Source of the DNA: Pseudidiomarina insulisalsae | Lineage (GTDB): Bacteria > Pseudomonadota > Gammaproteobacteria > Enterobacterales > Alteromonadaceae | Direction of reading: 5' to 3' | DNA: 64,000 nucleotides | NCBI RefSeq assembly: GCF_003987065.1 | Contig: NZ_PIPY01000001.1 | Span: forward strand, 286,758 to 350,757 | Shown: one piece after another, positions 53,385 to 63,926 of the stretch | How the letters are laid out: each line of letters starts with the position of its first letter | Numbering within the stretch: the first letter of the stretch is position 1 | Program-made: the position numbers and the translations under genes | Notes under the pieces: model-generated | What the model saw: only the letters and a program-made list of their open reading frames with translations | Databases searched by the model: none | What the model was told of the DNA's origin: nothing

Positions 53385-54101
53385 TTACCTGAGTAGCCAC
53401 TGCTGCAGCTGTGGCAGCGCGTCAAAGGCCAGTGTCGGGAGAACTTCCAGGCTGTCGCCGCTATATAATCCCTGGCGGAACCATGCGGTTTGCCAGCCCA
53501 TACGCTGGGCACCGAGGATATCCGCTAGCGGACTATCGCCAACATGCAACCAGGCGCTGGCCGGCAGTTTCGGGTAACGTTTTTCGACAGCGGCAAACAT
53601 ATCGCTGTGGGGTTTACCACGCACGCCTTTGGCAGGCTGAACCACCCAATCAAAGTAATCTTTGAGACCAATCACACCGGTATCAACATTGCCATTACTG
53701 ATGGCTACCAGCGGGTAGCGCTCGCCAAGCGCGCGTAACAACTCATGGCTCGCTGGCGGCACCTGCACACGATTGCGATGCTCAAGAAAAACAGCAAAAA
53801 CTTCGTCGGCACCGGAACGCGCCTGACTGTCGCTGAGCCCAAGTTCACACAGTCCCCGGCGAATCGTTTCTAAACGCAGCGCAGTCATGTCGCTGCCAAG
53901 TTCAGCGTCGCTTTGCATGAGCTGCCAACGGCGCTGAGCCCATTGCTGCTGCGTCCACTGTTGCGCTTGCGGAAAGCGTTCGCAAAGTGCGCGATAACCC
54001 TCGGCTTCTGCTTGCTGCATTACCGGAAAATTGTCGTACAGGGTGTCATCAAGATCAAAACTGATCGCCGCTACCGGCTGGGGTCGACGATAAAACTGCA
54101 T
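53385..54101 (-). CDS. yigB: HAD phosphatase YigB, FMN/5-amino-6-(5-phosphoribitylamino)uracil phosphatase
   Basis: This 238-residue HAD hydrolase has motif I FDLDDTLYDN (residues 15-24), motif II VAISNGN and motif III HVGDSPLADILGAQ. It occupies the conserved position between xerC and uvrD where YigB lies in E. coli. E. coli YigB dephosphorylates FMN and a riboflavin precursor, so the same role is likely. It starts 14 bp downstream of xerC. Confidence 0.9.
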   Translation of the reverse strand: MQFYRRPQPVAAISFDLDDTLYDNFPVMQQAEAEGYRALCERFPQAQQWTQQQWAQRRWQLMQSDAELGSDMTALRLETIRRGLCELGLSDSQARSGADEVFAVFLEHRNRVQVPPASHELLRALGERYPLVAISNGNVDTGVIGLKDYFDWVVQPAKGVRGKPHSDMFAAVEKRYPKLPASAWLHVGDSPLADILGAQRMGWQTAWFRQGLYSGDSLEVLPTLAFDALPQLQQWLLR

Positions 54102-54115
54102 AGCGCTCCCGTTCG

Positions 54116-55015
54116 TTATTTCTTACGCGCGCGCGGGTGGGCCGCGTCATAGACTTTGGCCAGATGCTGGAAATCGAGGTGGGTATAAACCTGAGTAGTG
54201 CTCAGATTGGCATGCCCTAATAACTCCTGCACCGCGCGCAAATCACCACTCGATTCTAACATATGTGAGGCAAAGGAGTGCCGTAGTTTGTGCGGATGCA
54301 GGTTGCCGTTCAGTCCCTGGCGCTGGCCCCAGTAATTCAGACGCTGTTGCACGGTGCGGGGGCTGATGCGCCGTTGCCGCTGGCTGATAAACAGCGCCAC
54401 TTCTGTCAGACTGCCCCGTAACCACTGACTGCGCACCGGTAGCCATTTACGCAGAGCCTCAGCGGCGCAGCGACCATAAGGCACAATGCGCGTCTTACCG
54501 CCTTTACCTAATACCCGCAGCTCCTGATGACGCGGATTAATCGCGTCAATATCCAGCGCTACCAGCTCTGCCAGGCGCAGGCCGCTACCGTAGAGTAACT
54601 CCATCATGGCGGCGTCACGTAGCGCCAGCTCATCGTCTTCGGGTAATTGCAGTAACTGACTGATGCTGTCTACATCCAGGTTCTTCGGTAAGCGCTTCGC
54701 GGGCTTTGGAGCTCTGGTTTGCCGCGCCGGATTATCCAGCCGCCAACCTTCGCGCATGCAATAATCGAAGCAGGAACGCCAGGCGGCAAGACGCAGCGCT
54801 AATGACGCGTCACCCAGCCCCTGATGACGCCAATGCATAAATAACCGTTCGAACACAGTCAATGAAATATCCGCGACTTGCTGTGCGCCTAATTCGCTGA
54901 GGTGATCGATATCGCGCTGCAGTACACGGCCGTAGTTAGCCAGCGTATGCTCGGCAAGGCCGCGCTCACCGGCAAGGTGGTTTAAAAACTTTTGTCGCGC
55001 CTCAAGCAGATGCAT
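54116..55015 (-). CDS. xerC: Tyrosine recombinase XerC
   Basis: XerC works with XerD at dif to resolve chromosome dimers. The 299-residue protein has the N-terminal SAM-like DNA-binding domain and the catalytic domain with GSGLRLAELVALD (first Arg), HKLRHSFASHML (His-Arg), and a C-terminal HANLSTTQVYTHL containing the nucleophilic Tyr. It overlaps the DUF484 gene by 14 bp, as is common in this conserved operon. Confidence 0.96.
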   Translation of the reverse strand: MHLLEARQKFLNHLAGERGLAEHTLANYGRVLQRDIDHLSELGAQQVADISLTVFERLFMHWRHQGLGDASLALRLAAWRSCFDYCMREGWRLDNPARQTRAPKPAKRLPKNLDVDSISQLLQLPEDDELALRDAAMMELLYGSGLRLAELVALDIDAINPRHQELRVLGKGGKTRIVPYGRCAAEALRKWLPVRSQWLRGSLTEVALFISQRQRRISPRTVQQRLNYWGQRQGLNGNLHPHKLRHSFASHMLESSGDLRAVQELLGHANLSTTQVYTHLDFQHLAKVYDAAHPRARKK

Positions 55016-55700
55016 GATGGTGTAACAGCGGCGGCAGCACCTGACTCAACAGCACTTGTAACTGTTTCACGAACAAGGTGTCCATCGCTGGCTCAAAATG
55101 GCCGGCATCATGATTACCAATCGCCAGCATGCCTAATTCGCCTTTTTCACCCAGCAACAACAGCACGACCGAGGCGATCGTTTCATCAGGGAAAAGTAGT
55201 TTTTGCTCATTCGCTGTCAGCCGTCCCAGATAAATAGTTTCGTCCTGAAAACGCTTGCTGAGTAATTGCTTATGGGTATCGGCCGCAAAAGTAAACTGTT
55301 CCTCCAATTCCAACGGGCTGTCAAAAAACTTCATGCTGAGCGCAGGCATCTGCAACTGTGTGGAAAACGTTTCCTGCAGACTCTCCATCACATCGCTCAG
55401 GCTCTCACTTTGCAGCAACTTCACGTACAGCTCACTGAAGTAACGAAACAATTCTTCGTTACGTCGTGCGGTCACCATCAGTTCGGTAATTTCTTCTTCA
55501 AGCTGCTGCACACGCTGACGTAGCATCTGCTGTTGGCGCTCAACTAACGAAACCGCGCCTTTGGTTTGATGGCGCACTGTTAAGCGCTGCAGTAATTGCG
55601 GGTGACGTTCAAAAAAATCCGGGTTCTCGTCCAGATAGGCGGCAATCAGCGTGTCATCTACTACCGTTGTCTGAGCTTGTTTTTTTGCTTCGTTGCTCAT
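55002..55700 (-). CDS. DUF484 family protein (YigA-like)
   Basis: This 232-residue cytoplasmic protein has an N-terminal domain with [18 protein letters not shown], a coiled coil (about 55-85, [19 protein letters not shown]), and a GAF-like C-terminal domain. It matches DUF484, the larger counterpart of E. coli YigA, always found between dapF and xerC. Function is unknown. It overlaps both neighbours. Confidence 0.92.
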   Translation of the reverse strand: MSNEAKKQAQTTVVDDTLIAAYLDENPDFFERHPQLLQRLTVRHQTKGAVSLVERQQQMLRQRVQQLEEEITELMVTARRNEELFRYFSELYVKLLQSESLSDVMESLQETFSTQLQMPALSMKFFDSPLELEEQFTFAADTHKQLLSKRFQDETIYLGRLTANEQKLLFPDETIASVVLLLLGEKGELGMLAIGNHDAGHFEPAMDTLFVKQLQVLLSQVLPPLLHHHASA

Positions 55701-56518
55701 AGTTTCAAATGTCCGTCAAAAACATGTTCCGCAGGCCCGGTCATGCGTATAGTTTGTCCGGGCCGCCAGCGTATGGTTAGCTGGCCACCTGGCAGGTGTA
55801 CCTTTACTTCTTCGTCAAGCTTACCCTGACTCATGCCAATGACCGCGGCCGCGCAGGCGCCACTGCCACAGGCCTGAGTCTCGCCGGTACCACGCTCGAA
55901 CACCCGCAGTTTAATATGTTCGCGATTGATGATCTGCATAAAGCCAACATTCACACCCTCGGGAAAACGCTCATGCGTGGCAAGCGCGCGCCCCAGAGTG
56001 CCGACCGGGGCATGATGAATGTCATCGACCTCCATCACACAATGCGGATTGCCAATGCCCATTACGCCACACAGCACGGTTTGATCCTGCACCCGTAGCA
56101 CATAAGTCTGCTCTTCTTTATTAGCTTTGAAGGGCACTTCGGCAGGTGTAAAAGTGGGCTCGCCCATTTCTACTGTAATACGCCCATCGCGTTCATGATG
56201 CAAGACCATCGTGCCAGTTTTGGTGCTGACTTTCAGATGCTGCTTATTGCTGAGACCTTTTAATTTAACAAACAGAGCGAAACAGCGTGCGCCATTGCCA
56301 CATTGCGAGACTTCACTGCCATCGGCATTAAATATGCGGTAGTGAAAGTCGAGATCGGGATCATAAGGCGGCTCGACCAGCAGCAACTGATCAAAGCCGA
56401 TGCCCCGGTAGCGATCCGACCAGCGTCGGATCTGCTCAGGGTTAAGGTAAATATTCTGGGTCACGTTATCAATGACCATAAAGTCATTGCCTAAGCCGTG
56501 CATCTTACTGAAGTTCAC
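55697..56518 (-). CDS. dapF: Diaminopimelate epimerase
   Basis: DapF interconverts LL- and meso-diaminopimelate for lysine and peptidoglycan synthesis. The 273-residue protein has both catalytic cysteines, Cys73 in QCGNGARC and Cys217 in ACGSGAC, at the same numbers as in E. coli. It overlaps lysA and the DUF484 gene by 4 bp. Confidence 0.97.
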   Translation of the reverse strand: MNFSKMHGLGNDFMVIDNVTQNIYLNPEQIRRWSDRYRGIGFDQLLLVEPPYDPDLDFHYRIFNADGSEVSQCGNGARCFALFVKLKGLSNKQHLKVSTKTGTMVLHHERDGRITVEMGEPTFTPAEVPFKANKEEQTYVLRVQDQTVLCGVMGIGNPHCVMEVDDIHHAPVGTLGRALATHERFPEGVNVGFMQIINREHIKLRVFERGTGETQACGSGACAAAVIGMSQGKLDEEVKVHLPGGQLTIRWRPGQTIRMTGPAEHVFDGHLKL

Positions 56519-57768
56519 ACGTTGTCTCCGAGTAAGTGTTCACCCTGCCATAAACTCTCGAGCGGTTCACGCTCGCGAATAAGTGTTGCTGTGTCACCAT
56601 GGACCATCACTTCGGCCGCGCGTGGTCGGGTATTGTAATTAGAGGCCATAGTGAAACCATAGGCACCCGCATTCATTACCGCCAGCAAATCACCTTCTTG
56701 TGCCGCGAGGTGCCGGGCATGACCGAAAAAGTCACCGGTTTCGCACACCGGACCCACCACATCGACCAGCTGCTCATCCAGACCGTCGTGCCGTTGCACT
56801 GGTTGAATGGCATGGTAGGCGTTGTAAAGCGCCGGGCGCAGTAGGTCATTCATGCCAGCGTCGACCAGCAGAAAGTTCTTCTCGCTACCAGGTTTGTAGT
56901 ACTCGACTTTGGTGACCATGATGCCGGCATTACCGACAATGGAGCGGCCCGGCTCGAGCATGAGCTTAAGATCGCCCACTTCGTCTGCCTTACGTTGCAA
57001 CTCACGTAAGTAACCACTTACTTCCAGCTTCTCTTCCTGTTGGTAAGGAATGCCAAAGCCGCCGCCCATGTCCAGATGCTTGATGGCGATACCTTCGGCG
57101 CGCAAATCACGCACCAACGCAAACATCCGCTCAGCAGCATCTAAAAAGGGTTGTGGACTCAGAATCTGTGAGCCAATGTGGCAGTCGGCACCACAGACAT
57201 TGAGGTTTGGCATTTGCGCGGCACGACGAAATACCTCGCGCGCTTCGCTCATGGCAATACCAAACTTATTGGCTTTCAGTCCGGTAGCAATGTACGGGTG
57301 GGTTTGTGCGTCGACATCAGGGTTGACCCGCAGCGATACAGGTGCCTTCACGCCCTTTTCTGCGGCAATCGTCTGAATGCGCTCCAGTTCGGCGGTCGAC
57401 TCGACATTGAAACAGCCAATGCCTTGTTCCAGCGCATAAGCAATTTCGTCGTGGCTTTTCGCTACCCCCGAAAACACCACATCTTGCGCTTTACCGCCGG
57501 CGGCCAAAACGCGTGCCAGCTCACCGCCGGAGACAATGTCAAAACCAGCGCCCAAACGCGCGAGTAAATTTAACACTGCCAGGTTCGAGTTGGCTTTTAC
57601 CGCATAACAAAGCTTATGAGGTGCCGGCCAATGTTGGGCAAACTGCTCCCAGTTTGCTTTGATCGCAGCTTTAGAGTAGACGAACAGCGGCGTACCGTAC
57701 TTTGCAGCAAGGTCCGTCACCGCACAATCTTCTGCGAACAGTTCAGTCTCTTTATAGTGAAAACTCAT
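56515..57768 (-). CDS. lysA: Diaminopimelate decarboxylase
   Basis: LysA decarboxylates meso-diaminopimelate to lysine. The 417-residue PLP fold III enzyme has Lys58 in CYAVKANSN as cofactor lysine, [17 protein letters not shown] and the active-site loop CETGDFFG. It sits immediately before dapF, so the last two steps of lysine synthesis are adjacent. In E. coli lysA is elsewhere; this arrangement is common in other gammaproteobacteria. It overlaps lptM by 4 bp. Confidence 0.97.
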   Translation of the reverse strand: MSFHYKETELFAEDCAVTDLAAKYGTPLFVYSKAAIKANWEQFAQHWPAPHKLCYAVKANSNLAVLNLLARLGAGFDIVSGGELARVLAAGGKAQDVVFSGVAKSHDEIAYALEQGIGCFNVESTAELERIQTIAAEKGVKAPVSLRVNPDVDAQTHPYIATGLKANKFGIAMSEAREVFRRAAQMPNLNVCGADCHIGSQILSPQPFLDAAERMFALVRDLRAEGIAIKHLDMGGGFGIPYQQEEKLEVSGYLRELQRKADEVGDLKLMLEPGRSIVGNAGIMVTKVEYYKPGSEKNFLLVDAGMNDLLRPALYNAYHAIQPVQRHDGLDEQLVDVVGPVCETGDFFGHARHLAAQEGDLLAVMNAGAYGFTMASNYNTRPRAAEVMVHGDTATLIREREPLESLWQGEHLLGDNV

Positions 57769-57929
57769 AATTTTACGTTGCTATCCTGTGCTTGCGTCAC
57801 CGGGGCTACCGCTGCTGGCTGATTCTTTTCTGCCGGTGCCGGCATTTCCAGCGGACCTTTCTGTCCACAGGCGACCAGACTTAAGCTAGCTGCTACAATG
57901 ATCGGAGGCATTACTTTCAGCTTAAACAT
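57765..57929 (-). CDS. lptM: Small lipoprotein LptM (YifL)
   Basis: This 54-residue lipoprotein has lipobox LVAC (Cys21) followed directly by the hallmark GQKGPLEMP of LptM. LptM assists oxidative maturation of the LptDE lipopolysaccharide translocon at the outer membrane. The start at 57929 yields a normal signal peptide; the longer frame to 58001 adds a non-signal extension. It overlaps lysA by 4 bp and is divergent from cyaY. Confidence 0.9.
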   Translation of the reverse strand: MFKLKVMPPIIVAASLSLVACGQKGPLEMPAPAEKNQPAAVAPVTQAQDSNVKL

Positions 57930-58015
57930 CGGTAAACTGTACCCTTGTGATTCGCGATTGAAACGTGTGCTTATCATCGCATTGCAGCGCACAAATGTCA
58001 TTACCAGGAGTAGAC

Positions 58016-58336
58016 ATGCAAGACCATGAATACCATGAACTCGCCGAAGCGACGATTTGGGCGATTGAAGCAGCTTTTGAAAACACTGGCGTTGATATCG
58101 ACAGCGAGTGTGACGGCGATATGTTGGAGATCACTTTTCCTAACCGTACGGTGATGGTCATTAATAAACAACCACCGTTACAGCAACTCTGGGTGGCCAC
58201 TAAATTTAACGGTCATCATTTTGAATATCGCGATGGCCAGTGGATCGATAACCGCACTGGCGCTGAGCTTTGGGAATTGCTGACCGAAGCAGGCAGTAAG
58301 CAGGCGGAACAAGCTATTACCTTAAAAGCGGAGTAA
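58016..58336 (+). CDS. cyaY: Frataxin homolog CyaY
   Basis: CyaY binds iron and modulates IscS in Fe-S cluster assembly. The 106-residue protein has the acidic helix 1 of frataxins ([18 protein letters not shown] and nearby Asp/Glu), [13 protein letters not shown], and the expected length. The start at 58016 has AGGAG at 5 bp. It stops 2 bp before hemC, so it is probably cotranscribed with hemCDXY; in E. coli cyaY is separated from hemC by cyaA. Confidence 0.95.
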   Translation: MQDHEYHELAEATIWAIEAAFENTGVDIDSECDGDMLEITFPNRTVMVINKQPPLQQLWVATKFNGHHFEYRDGQWIDNRTGAELWELLTEAGSKQAEQAITLKAE

Positions 58337-58338
58337 GC

Positions 58339-59280
58339 ATGTCACAAGTACTGCGTATTGCGACCCGAAAAAGCCTGTTGGCTATGTGGCAGGCCGAACA
58401 TATTCAGGCGCGCCTGGAAGCACTGCATGACAATCTGACCGTCGAACTGGTGCCGATGAGTACCAAGGGCGATATTATTCTTGATACACCGTTAGCGAAA
58501 ATCGGCGGCAAGGGTCTGTTCGTCAAAGAGCTGGAAGTTGCAATGATGGAAGGCCGTGCCGATCTCGCTGTGCATTCAATGAAAGATCTACCGGTGGAGT
58601 TTCCACCGGGGCTGGAGTTGTTTGGTATTTGCGAGCGCGAAGACCCGCGTGACGCTTTTGTTTCCAATCATTATAAAACTCTTGATGAACTGCCCGAAGG
58701 CGCTGTCGTGGGTACCTGCAGCCTGCGCCGTAAGTGCCAGATCCTAGCTCATTATCCGCACCTGAAGGTACAGGATTTGCGCGGTAACGTACAAACGCGT
58801 CTGGGGAAACTCGACGACGGACAATATGACGCTATTATTCTCGCTGCGTCTGGATTAATTCGACTGGAACTCGGTGAGCGCATTCGTCAGCGCCTGCCGG
58901 TAGAGATTTGTTTACCGGCGAATGGCCAGGGTGTGCTCGGCATTGAATGTCGCAGTGATGACTTGCATACCAAAGCGCTGCTCGCCCCACTGACCTGTGC
59001 CAATACCAGCAGTTGTGTGCTGGCCGAGCGGGCCATGAACCGCCGTCTGCAAGGTGGCTGCCAGGTACCCATTGGCGCTTATGCCGAACTCGACGGAGAT
59101 CAACTGCATTTGCGCGGTCTGGTGGGTCGTCCCGATGGCAGTGAGATTATTGAAGGCGATATAAAAGGCCACCGTGACCATGCCGAAGCGCTTGGTACCG
59201 AACTGGCGGAATACTTGCTGGCCCGTGGCGCGGGGAAAATTCTGAACGACGTTTACGCGGAGAACGAATTGCACTCATGA
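58339..59280 (+). CDS. hemC: Hydroxymethylbilane synthase (porphobilinogen deaminase)
   Basis: HemC polymerises four porphobilinogens to hydroxymethylbilane. The 313-residue protein has [14 protein letters not shown] at the start, [12 protein letters not shown], and the dipyrromethane cofactor Cys241 in [12 protein letters not shown]. It overlaps hemD by 4 bp and follows cyaY by 2 bp. Confidence 0.97.
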   Translation: MSQVLRIATRKSLLAMWQAEHIQARLEALHDNLTVELVPMSTKGDIILDTPLAKIGGKGLFVKELEVAMMEGRADLAVHSMKDLPVEFPPGLELFGICEREDPRDAFVSNHYKTLDELPEGAVVGTCSLRRKCQILAHYPHLKVQDLRGNVQTRLGKLDDGQYDAIILAASGLIRLELGERIRQRLPVEICLPANGQGVLGIECRSDDLHTKALLAPLTCANTSSCVLAERAMNRRLQGGCQVPIGAYAELDGDQLHLRGLVGRPDGSEIIEGDIKGHRDHAEALGTELAEYLLARGAGKILNDVYAENELHS

Positions 59281-60056
59281 AGCAGGTTCTCATCCTTCGT
59301 CCTAATCAACAAGCTGCTGAGCTGCGCGATTTATTGCAGCAGCGCGCCGCCTCTGCAGGTATTCGCCTGCAGAGCGAGAATGCCAGTATGTTGCGCATCC
59401 GTAGCTACGATGACCCGTCGCAACGGGTCGCCGACGTACTCGAGGCGCAGTGGGACGGAGCAATGATGGTGAGTGTGAATGCCGCGAATTTCTTCGCCGA
59501 GCAAGTACACGCCTGGGCACCGGGGCAGACCATGAAGCCTTGCCGTTGGTTTGCCGTAGGGCCGGTCTCGGCAAGAGCCATCGTAGCGGTGATTAACCGT
59601 CCTGTGGTTTGTCCATGGCGCGAGCATAATAGTGACGCATTACTCGCCTTACCCGAGCTACAGCAAGTTGAAGGCCAGCGTTGGCTCATTATTCGGGGCC
59701 ATGGCGGTCGCGAACTTTTTGCCGATACGTTGCGTGCCCGTGGTGCCGAGGTTCATTATCTGGAAGTGTACGAACGTGTACCACAGTTACCGTCAGCGGC
59801 AACCATGAGCGACTGGCGGCAACGCATTGATACCATTATGGTGAGTAGTGCTGAGCAATTAGGCGCATTTTTAGCCGCGGTACCGCAAGATGCGCTCGAC
59901 TGGCTGGCTGAATGTACCTGGGTGGTCGCCAGTACCCGCTTACAACAGCTGTTGCCGGCGGCAATTAGCAAACGTGTGATGATTGCCGATAGTGCAGCAA
60001 GTTTTGCTATGGTAGATGCATGGCATCGCGCGCTGCAATTAACCGAGGAATCTTAG
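59277..60056 (+). CDS. hemD: Uroporphyrinogen-III synthase
   Basis: HemD closes hydroxymethylbilane to uroporphyrinogen III with inversion of ring D. The 259-residue sequence is divergent, as usual for the family. It begins [19 protein letters not shown] and contains [11 protein letters not shown], a [11 protein letters not shown] segment and [16 protein letters not shown], which fit the two-domain HemD fold. Position between hemC and hemX supports the call. Confidence 0.93.
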   Translation: MKQVLILRPNQQAAELRDLLQQRAASAGIRLQSENASMLRIRSYDDPSQRVADVLEAQWDGAMMVSVNAANFFAEQVHAWAPGQTMKPCRWFAVGPVSARAIVAVINRPVVCPWREHNSDALLALPELQQVEGQRWLIIRGHGGRELFADTLRARGAEVHYLEVYERVPQLPSAATMSDWRQRIDTIMVSSAEQLGAFLAAVPQDALDWLAECTWVVASTRLQQLLPAAISKRVMIADSAASFAMVDAWHRALQLTEES

Positions 60057-60059
60057 TTT

Positions 60060-61196
60060 ATGAGCAATGAGACCAAGTCAACGTCAGCAGAACTGCCGGA
60101 AGAGCTCCCGGACGAAGCCAAGCAGCCAAAACCCGAGAGGAAGGCCTCGCTCGCTGCGTGGCTGACCATTATCATCTTGCTTGCCGCGCTTATTGCCGCC
60201 GGCTGGGTTGGTTATCGGTATGTCTATCAGGACCTGCTTGCCAGCAATCAGCAACTGGTTGCCCAAAGTGAGGAGCAGGCCCGTCAGCTCAAAGAGCTGC
60301 GTAGCGAACTGGAGCAACAGGTACAACAGTTGCGCCGCCAGCAGCAGGAATTGCCAGCAACCATTGAGCAGCAACTGCAGCAAAACGAACAGGGAGTGCG
60401 TCGCAGCTTAAGCCAACAGGCACAAACCCAGGCCGACCTTGAGCGTGCGGTACAGGCGGTACAAGCAGAACTGGCCAGCCTGGACGTTTCTCAGGCGACA
60501 GCCTGGCGGGTGCTGGAAGCACGGCAATTGGTCGCAGAAGCCAGCACCAAACTCTATATCGATCAAGAGCCACAGCTCGCTCTGCAGCTGCTGGATTTGG
60601 CTGATACCCATTTGGCCGCTCTCAATAACCCAGCCTATCAGGCTGCGCGACAGGCCATTAATGACGACAAGGTTGCCTTACGTGCCATAGATGCCGATCA
60701 GCACCTGCAGGTCGCCATGGAATTAAACAGCCTGCGCGCGCGCCTGCTACAACAACAGTGGCGCTTGCAGGCACCCGGGCGTACGGTCAGCGCTAAACAG
60801 CCACCTCCAGACGCACCTTGGTATGAACATTTAAGTGCCAGTGCCGGTGCGCTTTTTGATCAGCTCATTCGGGTACAGCACCTGGAAAAGCCGATTCAGC
60901 CGCAACTTTCTGCAGCATTTGTTGAATTGGCGAAGCAACGGGTACTGATGCAACTTCAGCTGGCCCAGCAAGCCGCGCTGAGCCAGCACGATGAGTTGTT
61001 TCAACGCAGCATTCAGGAAGCACTGGCGTTAGTGACTGAGCTGGAAAATGAGAGTGACCTGAACCTGGCAGCCCTGAGCACTGATCTGACCCAACTGGCG
61101 GCGCAGTCACTACAACCCAGCCTGCCGGACCAATTACGTAGCCTGGCTATCATGAACCGTCATGCAGAAGCGATTAACGCGGGAGCTGGTCAATGA
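60060..61196 (+). CDS. hemX: HemX, membrane protein of the heme operon
   Basis: This 378-residue protein has an N-terminal charged cytoplasmic tail, one membrane helix (about residues 30-50), and a Gln-rich periplasmic coiled coil (about 56-135). A helical C-terminal domain begins at TAWRVLEARQLVAEAS. It matches HemX, once annotated as uroporphyrin-III C-methyltransferase but lacking that catalytic domain. Its role may be structural or regulatory. It overlaps hemY by 4 bp. Confidence 0.92.
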   Translation: MSNETKSTSAELPEELPDEAKQPKPERKASLAAWLTIIILLAALIAAGWVGYRYVYQDLLASNQQLVAQSEEQARQLKELRSELEQQVQQLRRQQQELPATIEQQLQQNEQGVRRSLSQQAQTQADLERAVQAVQAELASLDVSQATAWRVLEARQLVAEASTKLYIDQEPQLALQLLDLADTHLAALNNPAYQAARQAINDDKVALRAIDADQHLQVAMELNSLRARLLQQQWRLQAPGRTVSAKQPPPDAPWYEHLSASAGALFDQLIRVQHLEKPIQPQLSAAFVELAKQRVLMQLQLAQQAALSQHDELFQRSIQEALALVTELENESDLNLAALSTDLTQLAAQSLQPSLPDQLRSLAIMNRHAEAINAGAGQ

Positions 61197-62368
61197 AATA
61201 TGCATGGATCGTGATTCTGTTGCTCATTGCCGGCTTGTTTATCGGGCCATTATGGGACGGTAATACCGGTTATGTGTTGATTGCACTTGGTAATTATACT
61301 GTTGAAACCAGCCTGGTCGCGGCGGTCATTCTGCTTACCCTGGCGGTCGTGGTGCTACGCGTTATCTGGCAATTTATAATGCGCTTGGTCAGAGGCACTG
61401 CCTGGGGCGTCAAGTGGTTTGGTGAACGACGCACCGGCAAAGCACAAAAGGCACTGAAAGAAGGCGCCGTTGCGCTGGTCAATGGTGATCACCGCAGTGC
61501 CTCAAGCGCCTTTAACCGTAGCTGGCAGTTACGCCATGACGGTACTGTCGCGTTACTGGCCAGCTATGCTGCCGCTGCCAATGAAGACTACCCACAGGCG
61601 CGGGAATGGTTGCAACATGCACCTGAGCCAGGCCAGTTGAAGCTTGCTGAAACGCTGTTCAGCCTGCAACAGGATCCGGATCTTGCGCAGCAACGTCTGC
61701 AAGAATTAAAACAACTGCGCCGCGATTACCCGCAACACCCGCAGTTACTGCGCGTCGCATTACATGCCTACGAACAGAACCACTGCTGGGATGAGTTACT
61801 GGAAAGTTTGCCTGACGCCCGCCGGCTGGAGGTGCTTAGCGCGACTGAATTAAGTGAGTTAACCGAGCACGCTTACCGTGAGCGTTTTCTGGCTGTGGGC
61901 CGTGAAGGCCCTGCCGCACTGGCGGCTTTTTGGCGCAAACAAAGCCGTGACGAGCGTCGCCAGCCAGCCGTCCGCCGTGCTTATCTGCGGGTTCTCAAAA
62001 CCTTCCAACTGCTCGATGCAGCCGATAAAGTCGCGGCGCGTGGGTTAAAACGCGGTGAACTGCAGTTAGCGCATCTGCTAGATAAGCGGCTACTGGTTGC
62101 CGGACCTGAGCTCAGAGATTATCTACAAACCCAGTTGAAGAAAGAACCTGAAAACGGTCTGCTGCTGCAGGCAATGGGGCAGATGGCGCTCATTACCAAC
62201 GAATGGTCATTGGCTGAGCGGGCGTTACGCCGTTCTGCGGAATTGGTTCCGTCGCAACGCGTATGGCTTGACCTGGCGCAGGTTTATGTAGCACAGGGGA
62301 ACTCGGCTGCGGCGTTAGAAGCCTATGAGAAAGCGGGACTTGATGGTTCGAACCGCCCATTAAAATGA
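61193..62368 (+). CDS. hemY: HemY, TPR-containing membrane protein
   Basis: This 391-residue inner-membrane protein has two N-terminal helices (about 3-20 and 40-62), a conserved GERRTGKAQKALKEGAVALV segment, and tandem TPR-like helical repeats (residues ~95-390). It matches proteobacterial HemY of the hemCDXY operon, which is unrelated to the HemY protoporphyrinogen oxidase of Bacillus. Its exact role is unknown. A hairpin follows the stop. Confidence 0.93.
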   Translation: MKYAWIVILLLIAGLFIGPLWDGNTGYVLIALGNYTVETSLVAAVILLTLAVVVLRVIWQFIMRLVRGTAWGVKWFGERRTGKAQKALKEGAVALVNGDHRSASSAFNRSWQLRHDGTVALLASYAAAANEDYPQAREWLQHAPEPGQLKLAETLFSLQQDPDLAQQRLQELKQLRRDYPQHPQLLRVALHAYEQNHCWDELLESLPDARRLEVLSATELSELTEHAYRERFLAVGREGPAALAAFWRKQSRDERRQPAVRRAYLRVLKTFQLLDAADKVAARGLKRGELQLAHLLDKRLLVAGPELRDYLQTQLKKEPENGLLLQAMGQMALITNEWSLAERALRRSAELVPSQRVWLDLAQVYVAQGNSAAALEAYEKAGLDGSNRPLK

Positions 62369-62376
62369 GCGGTTCG
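62349..62376. terminator. Hairpin at the hemY/yceI convergence
   Basis: CGAACCGC (62349-62356) pairs with GCGGTTCG (62369-62376) across the hemY stop codon. There is no proper T-run, so termination strength is uncertain. Confidence 0.4.
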
Positions 62377-62390
62377 TCGTCACCATGGGC

Positions 62391-62969
62391 TTATTGACGG
62401 ATGCCTTCAATCGATAGATACATATCGACGGTCTTGGCAGCAGGACCGAGATCATAGTCGATACCATAATCTGCCAGGGTCAGCGTGACGTTGCCTTCAA
62501 AACCACGGCGGAAACCACCCCATGGATCAGGGCCTGCGCCCACTTCGTTGACGTCAATTTCAATTGGCTTAGTGACGCCACGTAGCGTCAGCTCGCCGGC
62601 AAGTACGCCGCTGCCGTCGCCATTCGGGGTATAGCTGGTCGAAACAAAGCGCGCCTGCGGATAGTCGTCTACTGCAAGAAAATCATCACCGCGCAGGTGC
62701 TTATCACGCTCGGCGTGGTTACTGTCGATGCTGGCGGTATCAATAGTTACGTTAACTTTTGCTGCGCTCGGATTCGCTTCATCATAGCTAAAAGTCCCTT
62801 CAAAGTCGGTGAACTCACCCAACAGCCAGCTGTAACCCAAATGACTGATCTTGAATTGAACGAAGGCGTGCTGGCCTGGCATGTCGATAACATAATCGGC
62901 CGCCTGCGCCTGCTGAACGGCGCCGCCCATTAACGCAGCAACCGCTGCAGATAGTACTAATTTTTTCAT
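62391..62969 (-). CDS. YceI family periplasmic lipid-binding-like protein
   Basis: This 192-residue protein has a signal peptide (cleaved after AQAA, residue ~24) and the YceI lipocalin-like barrel: [35 protein letters not shown], and [12 protein letters not shown]. Homologs bind isoprenoid chains such as ubiquinone-8. It follows the cytochrome b561 gene by 9 bp, and this pairing is conserved (yceJ-yceI in E. coli). Confidence 0.92.
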   Translation of the reverse strand: MKKLVLSAAVAALMGGAVQQAQAADYVIDMPGQHAFVQFKISHLGYSWLLGEFTDFEGTFSYDEANPSAAKVNVTIDTASIDSNHAERDKHLRGDDFLAVDDYPQARFVSTSYTPNGDGSGVLAGELTLRGVTKPIEIDVNEVGAGPDPWGGFRRGFEGNVTLTLADYGIDYDLGPAAKTVDMYLSIEGIRQ

Positions 62970-62978
62970 AACGTCCTC

Positions 62979-63530
62979 CTAAGATTGAGATTTCTGCGGG
63001 CGCAGCATACGCTTTAAAGTGTCATGCTTGTCCCAAAAATGATGCCGTAGCGCTGCCAGTGCATGCACACCGGCCAGAATGACTAAACTCAGCGCTGCGT
63101 ACCAATGTATGTCACCGGCAATTTCCTCCTGCTTCGGAATGGAGGTGATCACTGCCGGTACTTCAAACCAATCAAACACCGAAATGGAACTGCCATCAGC
63201 GGTCGAGATCAGATAACCGCTGATCATGGTCACCAGCAATAAGCCGTACAACAGCAGGTGCCCCAGCCATGCAGCGATCCGCTCGTAACGTCCACCGGCA
63301 AGTCTTGGCTTCGGGTTCAACATTACCCAGACTATGCGCAGTAATGTCAGAGCAAGCAGCACCAGACCCACCGACTTATGCCACCACGGGCCTAGCCGAT
63401 ACCAAGGGTCGTAGTAGCTTAGGGTCAGCATCCAGTAGCCCAGTGCAAACAGCCCGATGACCGCAAGCGCCGAAAGCCAGTGCACAATAATCGCGACCCA
63501 GCCATAACTGTTTTTAGAATTGGTTAACAT
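62979..63530 (-). CDS. Cytochrome b561 family protein (YceJ-like)
   Basis: This di-heme cytochrome b has four membrane helices. Likely heme-ligand histidines lie in IVHWLSA, WWHKSVG, IHWYAAL and GVHALAA. It probably passes electrons between quinol and superoxide or periplasmic partners, as reported for E. coli CybB. The start was set at 63530 (MLTNSKNS, 183 residues) because GAGG lies 6 bp upstream of that ATG; in-frame ATGs at 63533 and 63542 are alternatives. It is the first gene of a two-gene operon with the yceI-like gene. Confidence 0.9.
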   Translation of the reverse strand: MLTNSKNSYGWVAIIVHWLSALAVIGLFALGYWMLTLSYYDPWYRLGPWWHKSVGLVLLALTLLRIVWVMLNPKPRLAGGRYERIAAWLGHLLLYGLLLVTMISGYLISTADGSSISVFDWFEVPAVITSIPKQEEIAGDIHWYAALSLVILAGVHALAALRHHFWDKHDTLKRMLRPQKSQS

Positions 63531-63646
63531 CATGCGCCTCATTACGTGAACGGCTTCATTTTAGTTCAACGAAACCAAATGAATAGTGCGTTTTTTGGCA
63601 GGAATAGTTCGAATTTTTAGAAAGGATACGACGCGCTCCCAAAACG

Positions 63647-63674
63647 AAAAAACCCCGAGCGGTTAAGCTCGGGG
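63647..63674 (-). terminator. Terminator of the rRNA operon
   Basis: Read on the minus strand, CCCCGAGC, a 6-base loop and GCTCGGGG are followed by six T, directly after 5S. Confidence 0.92.
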
Positions 63675-63690
63675 TTTCATCTAAATTAAA

Positions 63691-63807
63691 GCCTGGCGGT
63701 GTCCTACTCTCACATGGGGAGACCCCACACTACCATCGGCGCTGAAGCGTTTCACTACTGAGTTCGGAATGGGTCAGGTGGTTCCACTTCGCTATGGCCG
63801 CCAGGCA
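63691..63807 (-). rRNA. rrf: 5S ribosomal RNA
   Basis: On the minus strand this begins TGCCTGGCGGCCATAGCG and ends with GGACACCGCCAGGC, pairing its two ends. Internal segments (CCGAACTCAGTAGTGAAACG and CGATGGTAGTGTGGGGTCTC) match gammaproteobacterial 5S. Boundaries may be off by one or two bases. Confidence 0.97.
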
Positions 63808-63926
63808 AAACTGGTCAACAATAAGGAATCTGATTGTATAAAGTACGTGCCACTCTGCTTGGCTACATCCATCTGGTAAAGGGTCGAACATGTGTTCGAG
63901 ACAACCCTAAACATCTTCGGTGTTGT

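Noticed and set aside
63808..63926. tRNA in the 23S-5S spacer
   Set aside because: No cloverleaf or TTCGANNC-type T-arm in a matching context was found; the GTTCGAG at about 63894 lacks paired arms.
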